From positions 59,879-123,878 of the forward strand of contig DVIQ01000019.1 of NCBI GenBank assembly GCA_018711185.1: a stretch of DNA of 64,000 nucleotides. Direction: 5' to 3'. Each line of letters opens with the position of its first letter. Position 1 is the first letter of the stretch. The translations under genes and the position numbers were made by a program. The stretch is from Candidatus Limivivens intestinipullorum. Lineage in GTDB: Bacteria > Bacillota > Clostridia > Lachnospirales > Lachnospiraceae. Of the stretch, positions 49,612 to 58,084 are shown in pieces. The notes under the pieces were generated by a model. It had not been told where the DNA came from. It worked only from the letters and a program-made list of their open reading frames with translations, and searched no databases.

Positions 49612-49719
49612 AAAAGCAAATATGTTCTTGACGAAGCTCCATTAAAATAAGTCCCGTAAGATAAAGAAAACAAAAACAGAAAAGAAATCAAAAGTCAAAT
49701 TGATGGAGGATGAAAGAAC

Positions 49720-50676
49720 ATGAAAAGATTAGCAGCAATCGCAGCAATCAGTTTACTGGGAGTAGCCACAGTAGGTGCAACCGCATCTGCAGAAGGATTA
49801 AGCGGAACGATCGTTATCACCGGATCCACTTCTGTAGAACCGATTCTGACCGATATGGCTGATGAATTTATGGCTCAGAACCCGGATGTAGACATTCAGT
49901 ATACAGGAAGCGGATCTTCCGCAGGTATCACCGATACCAAGGCCGGCACCAACAACATCGGCGCTTCTTCCAGATATCTTCATGAGGATGAAGAGGAAGA
50001 CGGCCTGAACACCGAGATCTTCGCTTATGATGGAATCGCGGTAATCGTAAACCCGGCAAACGAAGCGGTTGAAGATATCACACCGGAGCAGCTGGCAGAC
50101 ATCTATTCCGGAAAGATCACCAACTGGAGCGAGCTGGGTGGCGAGGATCAGGATATCTTCGTAGTATCCCGTGAGGAGAGCTCAGGAACAAGAGACGCTT
50201 TCGAAGAGCTGATCGGTCTTGAGGATGCAGGCGGACTGAGCGGAAACGCTTCTGTTTCTGAAGGAAACGGCCCGGTACAGGCAGCGGTAGCTGAGAATGA
50301 GTACGCAATCGGATATGTATCCTTCTCTTATGTAGATGATACGGTTAAGCCGCTGACCGTTGGCGGTGTAGAGGCTACTGCTGAGAATGCTCTGAACGGA
50401 ACCTATCCGCTTTCCAGACCGTTCCTGTTCTGCTGGTTCGATGAGAACGTAACCGAGGCAGGTCAGGCATTCCTTGACTTCGCTCTGACTGACGAGGCTC
50501 AGGAGTTCGTTGTTGAGCACGGCGGAATCACCGTAGCTGAGGAAGAAGAGGCTATGGCTGAGAGCGAGACTGCAGCTGAGGGCGATACCGAGGCGGCTGA
50601 GACCACGGAAGAGACCACTGCTGACAGCGAGGCAGCTGAGACGGAAGCTGCTGAGAGCGAGACCGCAGCGGAATAA
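49720..50676 (+). CDS. pstS: Phosphate ABC transporter, substrate-binding protein
   Basis: PstS (318 residues) binds phosphate for PstCAB. The phosphate-loop segments ITGSTSVEPILTDMADEF, YTGSGSSAGITD, GASSRYL and SREESSGTRDAFEEL are complete. Unlike most Gram-positive PstS it has no lipobox cysteine; the signal peptide ends ATASA-E, so the product appears to be released. The last 48 residues form a tail of Glu, Ala, Thr and Ser (SETAAEGDTEAAETTEET). GGAGGATG precedes the ATG. The operon continues after an intercistronic hairpin. Confidence 0.94.
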   Translation: MKRLAAIAAISLLGVATVGATASAEGLSGTIVITGSTSVEPILTDMADEFMAQNPDVDIQYTGSGSSAGITDTKAGTNNIGASSRYLHEDEEEDGLNTEIFAYDGIAVIVNPANEAVEDITPEQLADIYSGKITNWSELGGEDQDIFVVSREESSGTRDAFEELIGLEDAGGLSGNASVSEGNGPVQAAVAENEYAIGYVSFSYVDDTVKPLTVGGVEATAENALNGTYPLSRPFLFCWFDENVTEAGQAFLDFALTDEAQEFVVEHGGITVAEEEEAMAESETAAEGDTEAAETTEETTADSEAAETEAAESETAAE

Positions 50677-50710
50677 TCCTGCGCGGGCGCGACACAATAA
50701 TAGTATAATT

Positions 50711-50752
50711 AAAGCCTTCGGACATCGAGGCATAGGGAGGTCCGAGGGCTTT
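50711..50752 (+). other. Intercistronic hairpin pstS-pstC
   Basis: AAAGCCTTCGGAC pairs with GTCCGAGGGCTTT (one G-U), a 13-bp stem with a 16-base loop, followed by ATTATG. It may stop most transcription after pstS or protect its 3' end, raising PstS over the permeases. Confidence 0.72.
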
Positions 50753-50810
50753 ATTATGGAAAGAAACGAAAAACTCGTTGATAAACGTATTCTGAGAGAA
50801 AGAGCATATT

Positions 50811-51701
50811 ATGAGCCGAAATGTAAAAAGAGACATATTGGAAAAGGTTGTGGAGGCCATCTTTTTGATTTGCGCGCTGGTTGGGGTTGTATCGGTGGCT
50901 GCCATTATTATCTTCGTTTTTTATCAGGGCCTGCATCCGTTTTTTGGAAGCGATGCCTATAGCTTCTGGGATTTCATCTCGGGAACAAGATGGGCGCCCA
51001 GCGAGGATGTTTATGGGGTATTTTTCATGATTGTGGCTTCCGTGCTTGCTACGCTGGGAGCAATTATTATCGGTGTTCCGCTGGGAGTGCTGACGGCTGT
51101 TTTTATTGCGGAGATCGCGCCAAAAAATGCGGTAAAAGTAATTAAGCCAGCGGTGGAGCTGTTGGCGGGAATTCCCTCAGTTCTTTACGGTGCCTTCGGT
51201 CTGGGCGTGATTGTTCCTTTGATCCGCGAGATTTCACCGGAAGTGCAGGGACAGTCCCTTCTGGCGGTTATCATTGTATTGACGATCATGGTACTGCCTA
51301 CGATCGTTTCGCTGTCCGAGGCAGCAATCAAAGCGGTTCCAAAATCTTACCGTGAAGCTTCTCTTGGACTCGGCGCTTCAAAGATGCAGACAATTTTTAA
51401 GGTTGTTGTGCCGGCGGCGAAATCTGGTATTCTTTCGGCGGCGGTTCTTGGAATCGGCCGTGCCATCGGCGAGACCATGGCGGTTATGATGATCGCCGGA
51501 AACCCGACTCAGGGCCTTCCCGACAGCATATGGTCCATGGTAAGACCGCTGACAACGAATATCGCGATGGAAATGAGCTATTCTTCCGGACGTCAGCAGG
51601 AAATGCTGTTCGCCACCGGCGTGATTCTGTTTGTTTTCATTATGATTGTAAACTTGACGCTGATTAGACTTACCCATAAGGCAGGTGAAAAGGACAAATG
51701 A
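50811..51701 (+). CDS. pstC: Phosphate ABC transporter permease PstC
   Basis: PstC (296 residues) has six hydrophobic segments, the EAA-loop region SLGLGASKMQTIFKVVVPAAKSGI, and the family blocks LLAGIPSVLYGAFGLGVIVPLI and GRAIGETMAVMMIAGN. It forms the membrane channel with PstA. The overlap with pstA is ATGA. The start ATG 50811 is preceded by AGAAAGAGC, a weak site. No abnormal length. Confidence 0.95.
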   Translation: MSRNVKRDILEKVVEAIFLICALVGVVSVAAIIIFVFYQGLHPFFGSDAYSFWDFISGTRWAPSEDVYGVFFMIVASVLATLGAIIIGVPLGVLTAVFIAEIAPKNAVKVIKPAVELLAGIPSVLYGAFGLGVIVPLIREISPEVQGQSLLAVIIVLTIMVLPTIVSLSEAAIKAVPKSYREASLGLGASKMQTIFKVVVPAAKSGILSAAVLGIGRAIGETMAVMMIAGNPTQGLPDSIWSMVRPLTTNIAMEMSYSSGRQQEMLFATGVILFVFIMIVNLTLIRLTHKAGEKDK

Positions 51702-52780
51702 GCAGGAAAACAAAAGACAGGCTTACCCAGGCGGCGGTGTACGGCTCCGCGGGCCTGACGGTTGTGATACTGGTACTGATTATCGGTTTTATTGTGATAA
51801 GGGGACTTCCGGGTATAAATTTGTCCTTCCTGACCAGAAGCTGGGAGGACGAGACAACCTACATTTTATTGGATACGGATTTGACGGAGGACGCGATTCA
51901 GGCCGGAACCATCGATGAACTGGGCGTAACGCTGACAGAGGATGAAACCGGGCTTCTGGTGGAAAATCTGGATTCGGATTCCCCGCTGAAAAGCGCTTCG
52001 AACATTCAGGGAGATCCCTTTGAAGTGAAAACAGGGGATTACATTACCCGCGCCACCGAGGAGGACAACGGACAGCTCCGCCTGCGTGTGGAACGGCCCG
52101 GCGGCGGTATTGTCCCGATGCTGGTGACGACCATCTATATGATCCTGCTGTCTCTGCTGGTGGCGGCCCCCATCGGTATTTTTTCCGCGGTGTATTTGAT
52201 CGAGTACGCGAAGCCCGGAAAGATTATGACGCTGATTCACTTTGCCATTGAAAACCTGGCAGGTATTCCTTCGATTATTTACGGTTTGTTCGGCTGCCTG
52301 TTCTTTGTTCGGGTATGTCATTTCCAGTATTCGCTGCTGGCAGGCGCGCTTACTTTGAGTATTATGCTTCTTCCGACGATCATTACGACCACCGAGGAAT
52401 CGTTGAAGGCCATTCCGCGGACATATCGGGAATCTTCGCTGGGACTTGGAGCTACCAAGCTGCAGACGGTAACCAAGGTGGTGCTTCCAAATGCCCTTCC
52501 CGGTATTCTGGTGGCAGTGCTGCTGGCTATGGGAAGAATTGTAGGTGAATCCGCCGCCCTTCTGCTTACGGCAGGTACGGTGGCCAGTATTCCCACTGCT
52601 CTTTGGGGAAACGCGGCCAGCGGCGCGACCCTGACCATTAAGATGTACACCCTGATGAAGGAGGAGAATGATTTGACAACAGCCTGCGCGATTGGTATTG
52701 TGCTGCTGGTGATTGTCATTGTCCTGAACTTTGCTTCAAAGATGATTACGAAGAAATTGATGTCGAAAAAAGGAGAGTAA
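51698..52780 (+). CDS. pstA: Phosphate ABC transporter permease PstA with extracytoplasmic insertion
   Basis: PstA (360 residues) has the usual transporter core from about residue 135 (GGGIVPMLVTTIYMILLSLLV, NLAGIPSIIYGLFGCLFF, SLGLGATKLQTVTKVVLPNALPGI, GRIVGESAALLLTAGT). Between the first membrane segment and this core it carries an acidic extra stretch of about 80 residues (residues 50-130, LLDTDLTEDAIQAGTIDE and following), where most PstA have only a short loop; so the protein is longer than the usual 270-300. The insert would lie outside the cell. Confidence 0.92.
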   Translation: MSRKTKDRLTQAAVYGSAGLTVVILVLIIGFIVIRGLPGINLSFLTRSWEDETTYILLDTDLTEDAIQAGTIDELGVTLTEDETGLLVENLDSDSPLKSASNIQGDPFEVKTGDYITRATEEDNGQLRLRVERPGGGIVPMLVTTIYMILLSLLVAAPIGIFSAVYLIEYAKPGKIMTLIHFAIENLAGIPSIIYGLFGCLFFVRVCHFQYSLLAGALTLSIMLLPTIITTTEESLKAIPRTYRESSLGLGATKLQTVTKVVLPNALPGILVAVLLAMGRIVGESAALLLTAGTVASIPTALWGNAASGATLTIKMYTLMKEENDLTTACAIGIVLLVIVIVLNFASKMITKKLMSKKGE

Positions 52781-52783
52781 ACC

Positions 52784-53548
52784 ATGGAAGGAACGGCAAT
52801 GCCCAAATTTACTATAAAGGATCTTGACCTTTATTACGGGGATTTTAAGGCGCTGAACAAAATTAATATGGAAATTCCGCAAAAGCAGATTGTTGCCTTT
52901 ATTGGCCCTTCCGGATGTGGAAAATCCACGTTTTTGAAGACGCTCAATCGGATGAACGATCTGATCGAGGGTGTGCGCATCGAAGGGAAGGTACTGCTTG
53001 ATAATACGGATATTTACAGCGATATTGATGTGATTAAGCTCAGACAGAGGGTCGGCATGGTTTTCCAGCAGCCAAATCCCTTCCCTATGAGTATTTACGA
53101 TAATGTCGCCTATGGCCCCAGAATCCACGGAATCAAGAAGAAAGCTCAGCTGGACGAGATTGTTGAGCGAAGCCTGAAACAGGCGGCGATCTGGGATGAG
53201 GTAAAGGATCGTCTGAAGAAGAATGCTCTGGGAATGTCCGGCGGACAGCAGCAGAGAATCTGTATCGCCAGAGCGCTGGCCGTGGAACCCGAAGTGATCC
53301 TGATGGATGAGCCCACCAGCGCCCTGGACCCCATCTCCACACTGAAGATTGAGGATCTGGCCGTGGAGCTTAAACAGAAGTACACGATTGTCATTGTTAC
53401 CCATAATATGCAGCAGGCCAGCCGTATTTCCGATAAGACGGCCTTCTTCCTGACCGGAGATGTAATCGAGTATGGCGAAACCTCGCAGATCTTCAATAAC
53501 CCCAGGGAAAAGAAGACAGAAGAGTACATTACGGGCCGTTTTGGTTGA
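52784..53548 (+). CDS. pstB: Phosphate ABC transporter ATP-binding protein
   Basis: PstB (254 residues) energises phosphate import. Walker A is [10 protein letters not shown] (about 40-49), the signature motif [15 protein letters not shown], Walker [14 protein letters not shown], and the H-loop [11 protein letters not shown] are all present. AGGAGAG before ATG 52784 gives the start [11 protein letters not shown]. It lies between pstA and phoU. Confidence 0.97.
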   Translation: MEGTAMPKFTIKDLDLYYGDFKALNKINMEIPQKQIVAFIGPSGCGKSTFLKTLNRMNDLIEGVRIEGKVLLDNTDIYSDIDVIKLRQRVGMVFQQPNPFPMSIYDNVAYGPRIHGIKKKAQLDEIVERSLKQAAIWDEVKDRLKKNALGMSGGQQQRICIARALAVEPEVILMDEPTSALDPISTLKIEDLAVELKQKYTIVIVTHNMQQASRISDKTAFFLTGDVIEYGETSQIFNNPREKKTEEYITGRFG

Positions 53549-53573
53549 TAAAAGAGCGGAAATGTGATATAAA
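53545..53573 (+). promoter_or_regulatory. Candidate internal promoter of phoU
   Basis: TTGATA and TATAAA are 17 bases apart just after the pstB stop, so phoU could also be made without the pst transcript. Confidence 0.5.
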
Positions 53574-53604
53574 TAGAGTATAAAAAATTAAGGAGAGCAG
53601 GATC

Positions 53605-54267
53605 ATGACTACCAGAAAAGTGTATGCAGAGGAGCTGAATGAGCTTGCGCTGGAGGTAAGCAAAATGGGCGGCCAGCTTGAGCATATGATTGATGAGGTC
53701 AGCGAGGCCTTGAAGAATATGGATTCCAAGCTGGCTGAAAAGATTATGAAAGAGGACGACATTGTGGATGACATGGAGCGGAAGATTGAAAAGGCATGTA
53801 TCCGCATTGTGGCCAAACAGCAGCCGGTGGCGACGGATCTGCGCCGCGTTACGTCTGTGATGAGACTGATTTCCGATATTGAGCGGGTTGCGGATCACTG
53901 CAGCGATATCTCCGAGTATATCCTGGAAATCAACGAGGACACACCGGTGAAGGCGCCGGAGATGCTGTTCACCATGCTGGAGGATGTGAAGAAGATGGCG
54001 GTTGACACCATCGACAGCTTCGTGGAGGAGGACCTGGAAAAAAGCAAGCGGGTAGCCGGAAGCGACGATAAGATCGACAACTATTTCCTGCAGATCAAGG
54101 ATAACCTGTGCAAATCCATGCATGAAGACATTGAGCATATCAAAACCTATGTCGATTACCTGATGATTACGAAATATGTGGAGAGAATGGCGGATCACTG
54201 CACGAATATCGCGGAGTGGGTAAGCTTTATTATCACCGGAGATCTGGATCAGTATATGAACAGCTGA
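53605..54267 (+). CDS. phoU: Phosphate signalling protein PhoU
   Basis: PhoU (220 residues) couples phosphate uptake by Pst to the PhoR kinase. It has two three-helix repeats, each with the metal-binding signature: VMRLISDIERVADHCSDISEYIL and MITKYVERMADHCTNIAEWVSFI. GGAGAGC precedes the ATG. It is the last gene of the pst locus, followed by a strong terminator. Confidence 0.96.
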   Translation: MTTRKVYAEELNELALEVSKMGGQLEHMIDEVSEALKNMDSKLAEKIMKEDDIVDDMERKIEKACIRIVAKQQPVATDLRRVTSVMRLISDIERVADHCSDISEYILEINEDTPVKAPEMLFTMLEDVKKMAVDTIDSFVEEDLEKSKRVAGSDDKIDNYFLQIKDNLCKSMHEDIEHIKTYVDYLMITKYVERMADHCTNIAEWVSFIITGDLDQYMNS

Positions 54268-54290
54268 CCTTCGCGGGCTGAATATTATAC

Positions 54291-54327
54291 GGCAGACGCT
54301 TTTAAAGGAAGTGTCTGCCCTTTTTTT
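54291..54327 (+). terminator. Terminator after phoU
   Basis: GGCAGACGCT pairs with AGTGTCTGCC (one G-U), followed by CTTTTTTT, closing the pst operon. Confidence 0.88.
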
Positions 54328-54337
54328 GTGAAAAAGA

Positions 54338-54367
54338 TTGACATAAACCCCCATAAACTACTATAAT
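54338..54367 (+). promoter_or_regulatory. Promoter of rsmD-coaD
   Basis: Perfect TTGACA and TATAAT hexamers are 18 bases apart, about 40 bases before the rsmD start. Confidence 0.8.
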
Positions 54368-54407
54368 GAGAATGATTGAGAAAAAGGCTGCAACGGGGAG
54401 GAGACCC

Positions 54408-54998
54408 ATGAGAGTCATTTCAGGTACAGCAAAAAGCCTGCCTCTTAAAACGGTTCCGGGCATGGACACCAGGCCCACCACGGACCGGATTAAGGAGACC
54501 CTTTTTAATATGCTTGCGCCTTATGTACAGGGCGCGCGTTTCCTGGATCTGTTCGCGGGAAGCGGCGCTATCGGCATAGAGGCTTTAAGCCGCGGAGCTC
54601 ACGAAGCGGTGTTTGTGGAAAAAAACCGAAGGGCTGTTCAGTGCATCCGGGAGAATCTGGAGTTTACCAGGCTTTCCAAGGAGGCGGAGGTTTTACAGGA
54701 GGATGTGTTTGCCGCTCTGGAACGGCTGGAAAGAAGGGCCGGGGAGCTGTCCATTTCCCGGGACGGCGGCCGGCCGTATATCTTCGATGTGGTTTTTCTG
54801 GATCCGCCTTACAACTGCCTTTTGGAGAAGCAGGTGCTGGAGGTTCTGGCCCATTCCTGTCTCATAGACGGGGACAGTCTGATCGTGGCGGAAGCATCTT
54901 TGCAGACCGCATTCGATTATCTTGAAGCGCTGGGCTTTGAACAGATAAAATTAAAAAAATATAAGACAAACGTTCATCTGTTCTGCAGGCGGGCGTAA
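54408..54998 (+). CDS. rsmD: 16S rRNA (guanine966-N2)-methyltransferase
   Basis: RsmD (196 residues) methylates G966 of 16S rRNA. MRVISGTAKSLPLKTVPGMDTRPTTDRIKETLFNML is the family start, FLDLFAGSGAIGIEALSRGA the SAM site, and DPPYN the catalytic motif (about 143). GGGAGGAG precedes ATG 54408; the ORF track start at 54366 falls in the -10 box. coaD follows by 68 bases. Confidence 0.95.
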   Translation: MRVISGTAKSLPLKTVPGMDTRPTTDRIKETLFNMLAPYVQGARFLDLFAGSGAIGIEALSRGAHEAVFVEKNRRAVQCIRENLEFTRLSKEAEVLQEDVFAALERLERRAGELSISRDGGRPYIFDVVFLDPPYNCLLEKQVLEVLAHSCLIDGDSLIVAEASLQTAFDYLEALGFEQIKLKKYKTNVHLFCRRA

Positions 54999-55065
54999 AG
55001 CCGGATTGGAGCAGGCTCCCAAATGGCCTGAATGACGCAGCCAATGCGGTCAGGAGGAGAAAAAC

Positions 55066-55563
55066 ATGAGAATAGCAGTTTATCCGGGAAGCTTTGATCC
55101 GGTGACATTCGGCCATCTGGATGTGATCCGGCGTTCCGCGCGCCTTGTGGACGAGCTGGTGGTGGGTGTCCTGCATAACAGCGCAAAAACGCCGTTGTTT
55201 TCTGCGGAAGAACGTGTTAATATATTAGAGGAAGTGACGAAGGACATTCCAAATGTCCGAATTGAGTCGTTTTCCGGCTTGTCCGTTGAGTTTGCCAGAA
55301 AGTGCGGCGCGCAGTTTATCGTGCGCGGTCTGCGGGCGATCACGGATTTTGATTATGAACTTCAGATGGCACAGACAAACAGTGTGCTGAATCCCGATAT
55401 TGATACGATTTTTCTTACCACGAGTCTCCAGTACGCGTATTTGAGTTCGTCTACTGTAAAAGAACTGGCGGCTTATGGAGGGGATGTTTCCAAATCGGTT
55501 CCCCCGGCTGTGGTGGATCGTCTGTACAGCAGATTTGGGAAAGCTATGAATAATGAAAAGTAA
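55066..55563 (+). CDS. coaD: Phosphopantetheine adenylyltransferase
   Basis: CoaD (165 residues) makes dephospho-CoA from 4'-phosphopantetheine and [19 protein letters not shown] holds the TxGH nucleotide motif, [16 protein letters not shown] and [16 protein letters not shown] the substrate-binding parts. AGGAGG precedes the ATG. rsmD-coaD is the usual pairing in Firmicutes. Confidence 0.97.
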   Translation: MRIAVYPGSFDPVTFGHLDVIRRSARLVDELVVGVLHNSAKTPLFSAEERVNILEEVTKDIPNVRIESFSGLSVEFARKCGAQFIVRGLRAITDFDYELQMAQTNSVLNPDIDTIFLTTSLQYAYLSSSTVKELAAYGGDVSKSVPPAVVDRLYSRFGKAMNNEK

Positions 55564-55575
55564 GGAGAGAGTGAT

Positions 55576-56181
55576 ATGAGCAGCAGAATTGAGCAGATCA
55601 TCGAAGAAATCGAGGAGTACGTTGACAGTTGTAAGTTTCAGCCGCTGTCATCTACGAAAATCGTTGTAAATAAAGAGGAGCTTGAGGAGCTCCTTCGGGA
55701 GCTTCGCATGAAGACTCCGGATGAGATCAAGCGTTATCAGAAGATCATCAGCAACAAGGACGCCATTCTCCAGGATGCTCAGGCAAAGGCGGACAAGCTG
55801 ATTGCCGAGGCCACGGAGCGCACCCAGCGCATGGTGGATGAGAGCGAAGTGATGCAGCAGGCCAATGCCCAGGCCCAGGAGCTTCTGGACCGGACGAACC
55901 AGCAGGCGCAGCAGATACTGGACAATGCCACCAATGACGCGAACAATATCCGTATGGGCGCCCTCCAGTACACGGACGAGATGCTGGCGAACCTGGAAAA
56001 GATTATGAGTCACACCATCGATTCTGCCGGTACGAAGTACAACAACTTTATTAATTCCATACAGTCCTGCTACGATATTGTAAATAAGAACCGCAGGGAG
56101 CTCTCTCCCCAGGCGGCTCCCACCAACTATACCACAGAGCCGGATACCATGGGGCTTGACGAAGAGGAACCTCTGGACTAA
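55576..56181 (+). CDS. Coiled-coil protein of unknown function
   Basis: The 201-residue soluble protein is largely coiled coil (residues 50-165, QDAQAKADKLIAEATERTQRMV and AQELLDRTNQQAQQILDNATNDANNIRMG). Such proteins after coaD are often annotated as ATPase subunit H-like or DivIVA-like; no known function is proven. It lies 12 bases after coaD and so is probably co-transcribed. Its stop codon overlaps that of the minus-strand ylbJ gene (shared CTAA). Confidence 0.75.
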   Translation: MSSRIEQIIEEIEEYVDSCKFQPLSSTKIVVNKEELEELLRELRMKTPDEIKRYQKIISNKDAILQDAQAKADKLIAEATERTQRMVDESEVMQQANAQAQELLDRTNQQAQQILDNATNDANNIRMGALQYTDEMLANLEKIMSHTIDSAGTKYNNFINSIQSCYDIVNKNRRELSPQAAPTNYTTEPDTMGLDEEEPLD

Positions 56182-57107
56182 GGCTGCAGGATGCCCAGGA
56201 TTTGCAGAAGAAAAACCGTGAGGCCGCCGCACACAGCGAGGGCCAGCCTGGAAACAATATATTTTTTTATGCTTAATCCGGAACCCTTCAGTACGCTTGC
56301 TGTCTGGGCCAGTGTACAAAGACCGCCGAAAATGACCATGGAAATGATTGCAGGGAGAAGCAGGGGGGCAGTGAGGGTGTCTGCCGTCCGGTCGATTCCT
56401 CCCGTCAGTTCCAGAATTCCCGTAAGGAGACAGAGCGTTTCCCGGGAGAGAAAGGGCAGGCATTCCAGTATTTTGGCGAGGATGGAAAAGAGGATGATAT
56501 ATCCTCCCAGTTTTATGAGTGTAATTGCGGCATCGTAGATACAGGCATCCAGCAGCCCGAAGGTGATTTGGGAGCTGGATGCCTTTTCCGTCTCAGGTAC
56601 CTTCGGCCCGGGCGGAAGCAGGCTGACGGACAGACAGCCGTACAGCAGCGGAAGTCCGTAGATGATTCCCAGAAGGATGGGGGCCTGGCTGTCCATGCCC
56701 AGGTTTTGATGGATTAGAAAGGTGAGGACAAAGCCGGGGCTCGCGTTGTTGCAGAAGCTTAACAGACACTGTCCTTCCCGCGCTGAGATTTTCCCGTTCC
56801 GGCGCAGATCCCCCAGGATCTTCGCCCCAGTGGGAAAGCCGCAGAGCATTCCGGCGGTCAGGGCAAAGAGACCGCCCCAGGACAGCTTTTTGAAAGGGCC
56901 GGGGAGCCGTTTCGCTAGCCGGGAGAGGGAGGAGAGCATGCCGGACTGGATGCAGAAGCCGGAGAGAATTAAAAAGGGAAGAAGTGTGGGTACCAGAGTA
57001 TGAAACCAAAGGGTCAGGCCATAGGCGGAGGCTTCCAGAGCCGGAGCGGGCCTGGAAGCCAGAAAGCCGAAAACCAGGGCTGTGAGGCAGGTATAAAGGA
57101 CACGCAT
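56178..57107 (-). CDS. ylbJ: Sporulation integral membrane protein YlbJ/SpoVV
   Basis: The 309-residue protein has about eight hydrophobic segments of the nucleoside-recognition (Gate) type, with ALTAGMLCGFPTGAKILGDLRRNGKIS and LSFCNNASPGFVLTFLI matching YlbJ/SpoVV, the outer forespore membrane protein that imports dipicolinic acid. In Firmicutes its gene is often close to coaD and rsmD, as here. The start MRVLYTC is chosen from the first ATG; a GCGTGTCC site is weak. Confidence 0.88.
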   Translation of the reverse strand: MRVLYTCLTALVFGFLASRPAPALEASAYGLTLWFHTLVPTLLPFLILSGFCIQSGMLSSLSRLAKRLPGPFKKLSWGGLFALTAGMLCGFPTGAKILGDLRRNGKISAREGQCLLSFCNNASPGFVLTFLIHQNLGMDSQAPILLGIIYGLPLLYGCLSVSLLPPGPKVPETEKASSSQITFGLLDACIYDAAITLIKLGGYIILFSILAKILECLPFLSRETLCLLTGILELTGGIDRTADTLTAPLLLPAIISMVIFGGLCTLAQTASVLKGSGLSIKKYIVSRLALAVCGGLTVFLLQILGILQP

Positions 57108-57257
57108 GATATGCAGGTACCATTTTCGTTTTTTACAGTATATGGGGAGTGAACGCGAGTTTTTCCAGTTCTATTTGAAGGACAGCGCGCATATATCATA
57201 TAGGAGGCGCAAAAGCAAAGCATCTGTGGAAAAACAGAATAATGTAAGGAGAGGTTT

Positions 57258-58061
57258 ATGGAAATACAATTATGGAGAGAAATTTTAACCCCATACGATC
57301 AGGCGGTAAAGGAGCTGATCGTTAAGTTTGAACACTTGATAAAAGAACATAAGGAGAAGGGGATTTACTGCCCCATTGAACAGGTAAAGGGGCGGCTGAA
57401 AGCGATTTCCAGTATTCTGGATAAAGCGCAGAAAAAGAACATTGAGATCAGCCAGATCGAAAAGAAGCTGGACGATATTGCCGGGATAAGGCTGATCTGT
57501 CAGTTTGTGGAGGATATTTACAAGGTGGTGGAGATTATCCGGAAGCGCAGCGACCTGCGGGTGGTCAGCGAGAAGGATTACATAAACCACATGAAGGACA
57601 GCGGCTACCGGAGCTATCATATCATTGCCGAGTACGATGTGGAGACTTTAAAGGGTCATAAGACCATTAATGTGGAAATTCAGATCCGGACGCTGGCTAT
57701 GGACTTCTGGTCCACCATCGAGCATTCCCTTCAGTATAAATATAAAAAAAATATTCCGGATCACATCCGGGAGCGGCTGAGCCGGGCGGCTGACGCCATT
57801 ATTGTCCTGGATAATGAGATGAGCTCTGTGCGGAGCGAGATCATGGATGCCCAGAATTCTTTCCTGATTCAGGCGAATATGGTGGCGGACATTCTCACGA
57901 ACATCCAGAACCTGTATCATCTGGCAAATAAGCGGGAAATGCTGAAAATCCAGGATGAGTTTTACCGCATTTACAAGGAGGATAACCTGGAGCATCTGGA
58001 GCGCTTCCGCCGGGAACTGGATTTGATGGCGGAGGGCTATCGGGCCCAGTCCTACCACTGA
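57258..58061 (+). CDS. relQ: Small alarmone synthetase (RelQ/YjbM type)
   Basis: The 267-residue protein is a (p)ppGpp synthetase without a hydrolase domain. KGRLKAISSILDKAQ, DDIAGIRLICQFVEDIYKVV and KDSGYRSYHIIAEYDV are conserved; EIQIRTLAMDFWSTIEHSLQYKY is the RelA/SpoT synthetase signature. The C-terminal 60 residues give a tetramer-forming helix region. AAGGAGAGG precedes the ATG. It is monocistronic or precedes the rRNA methylase genes by 23 bases. Confidence 0.93.
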   Translation: MEIQLWREILTPYDQAVKELIVKFEHLIKEHKEKGIYCPIEQVKGRLKAISSILDKAQKKNIEISQIEKKLDDIAGIRLICQFVEDIYKVVEIIRKRSDLRVVSEKDYINHMKDSGYRSYHIIAEYDVETLKGHKTINVEIQIRTLAMDFWSTIEHSLQYKYKKNIPDHIRERLSRAADAIIVLDNEMSSVRSEIMDAQNSFLIQANMVADILTNIQNLYHLANKREMLKIQDEFYRIYKEDNLEHLERFRRELDLMAEGYRAQSYH

Positions 58062-58084
58062 GCTTTGAAGGGAGGAAACAGTTT

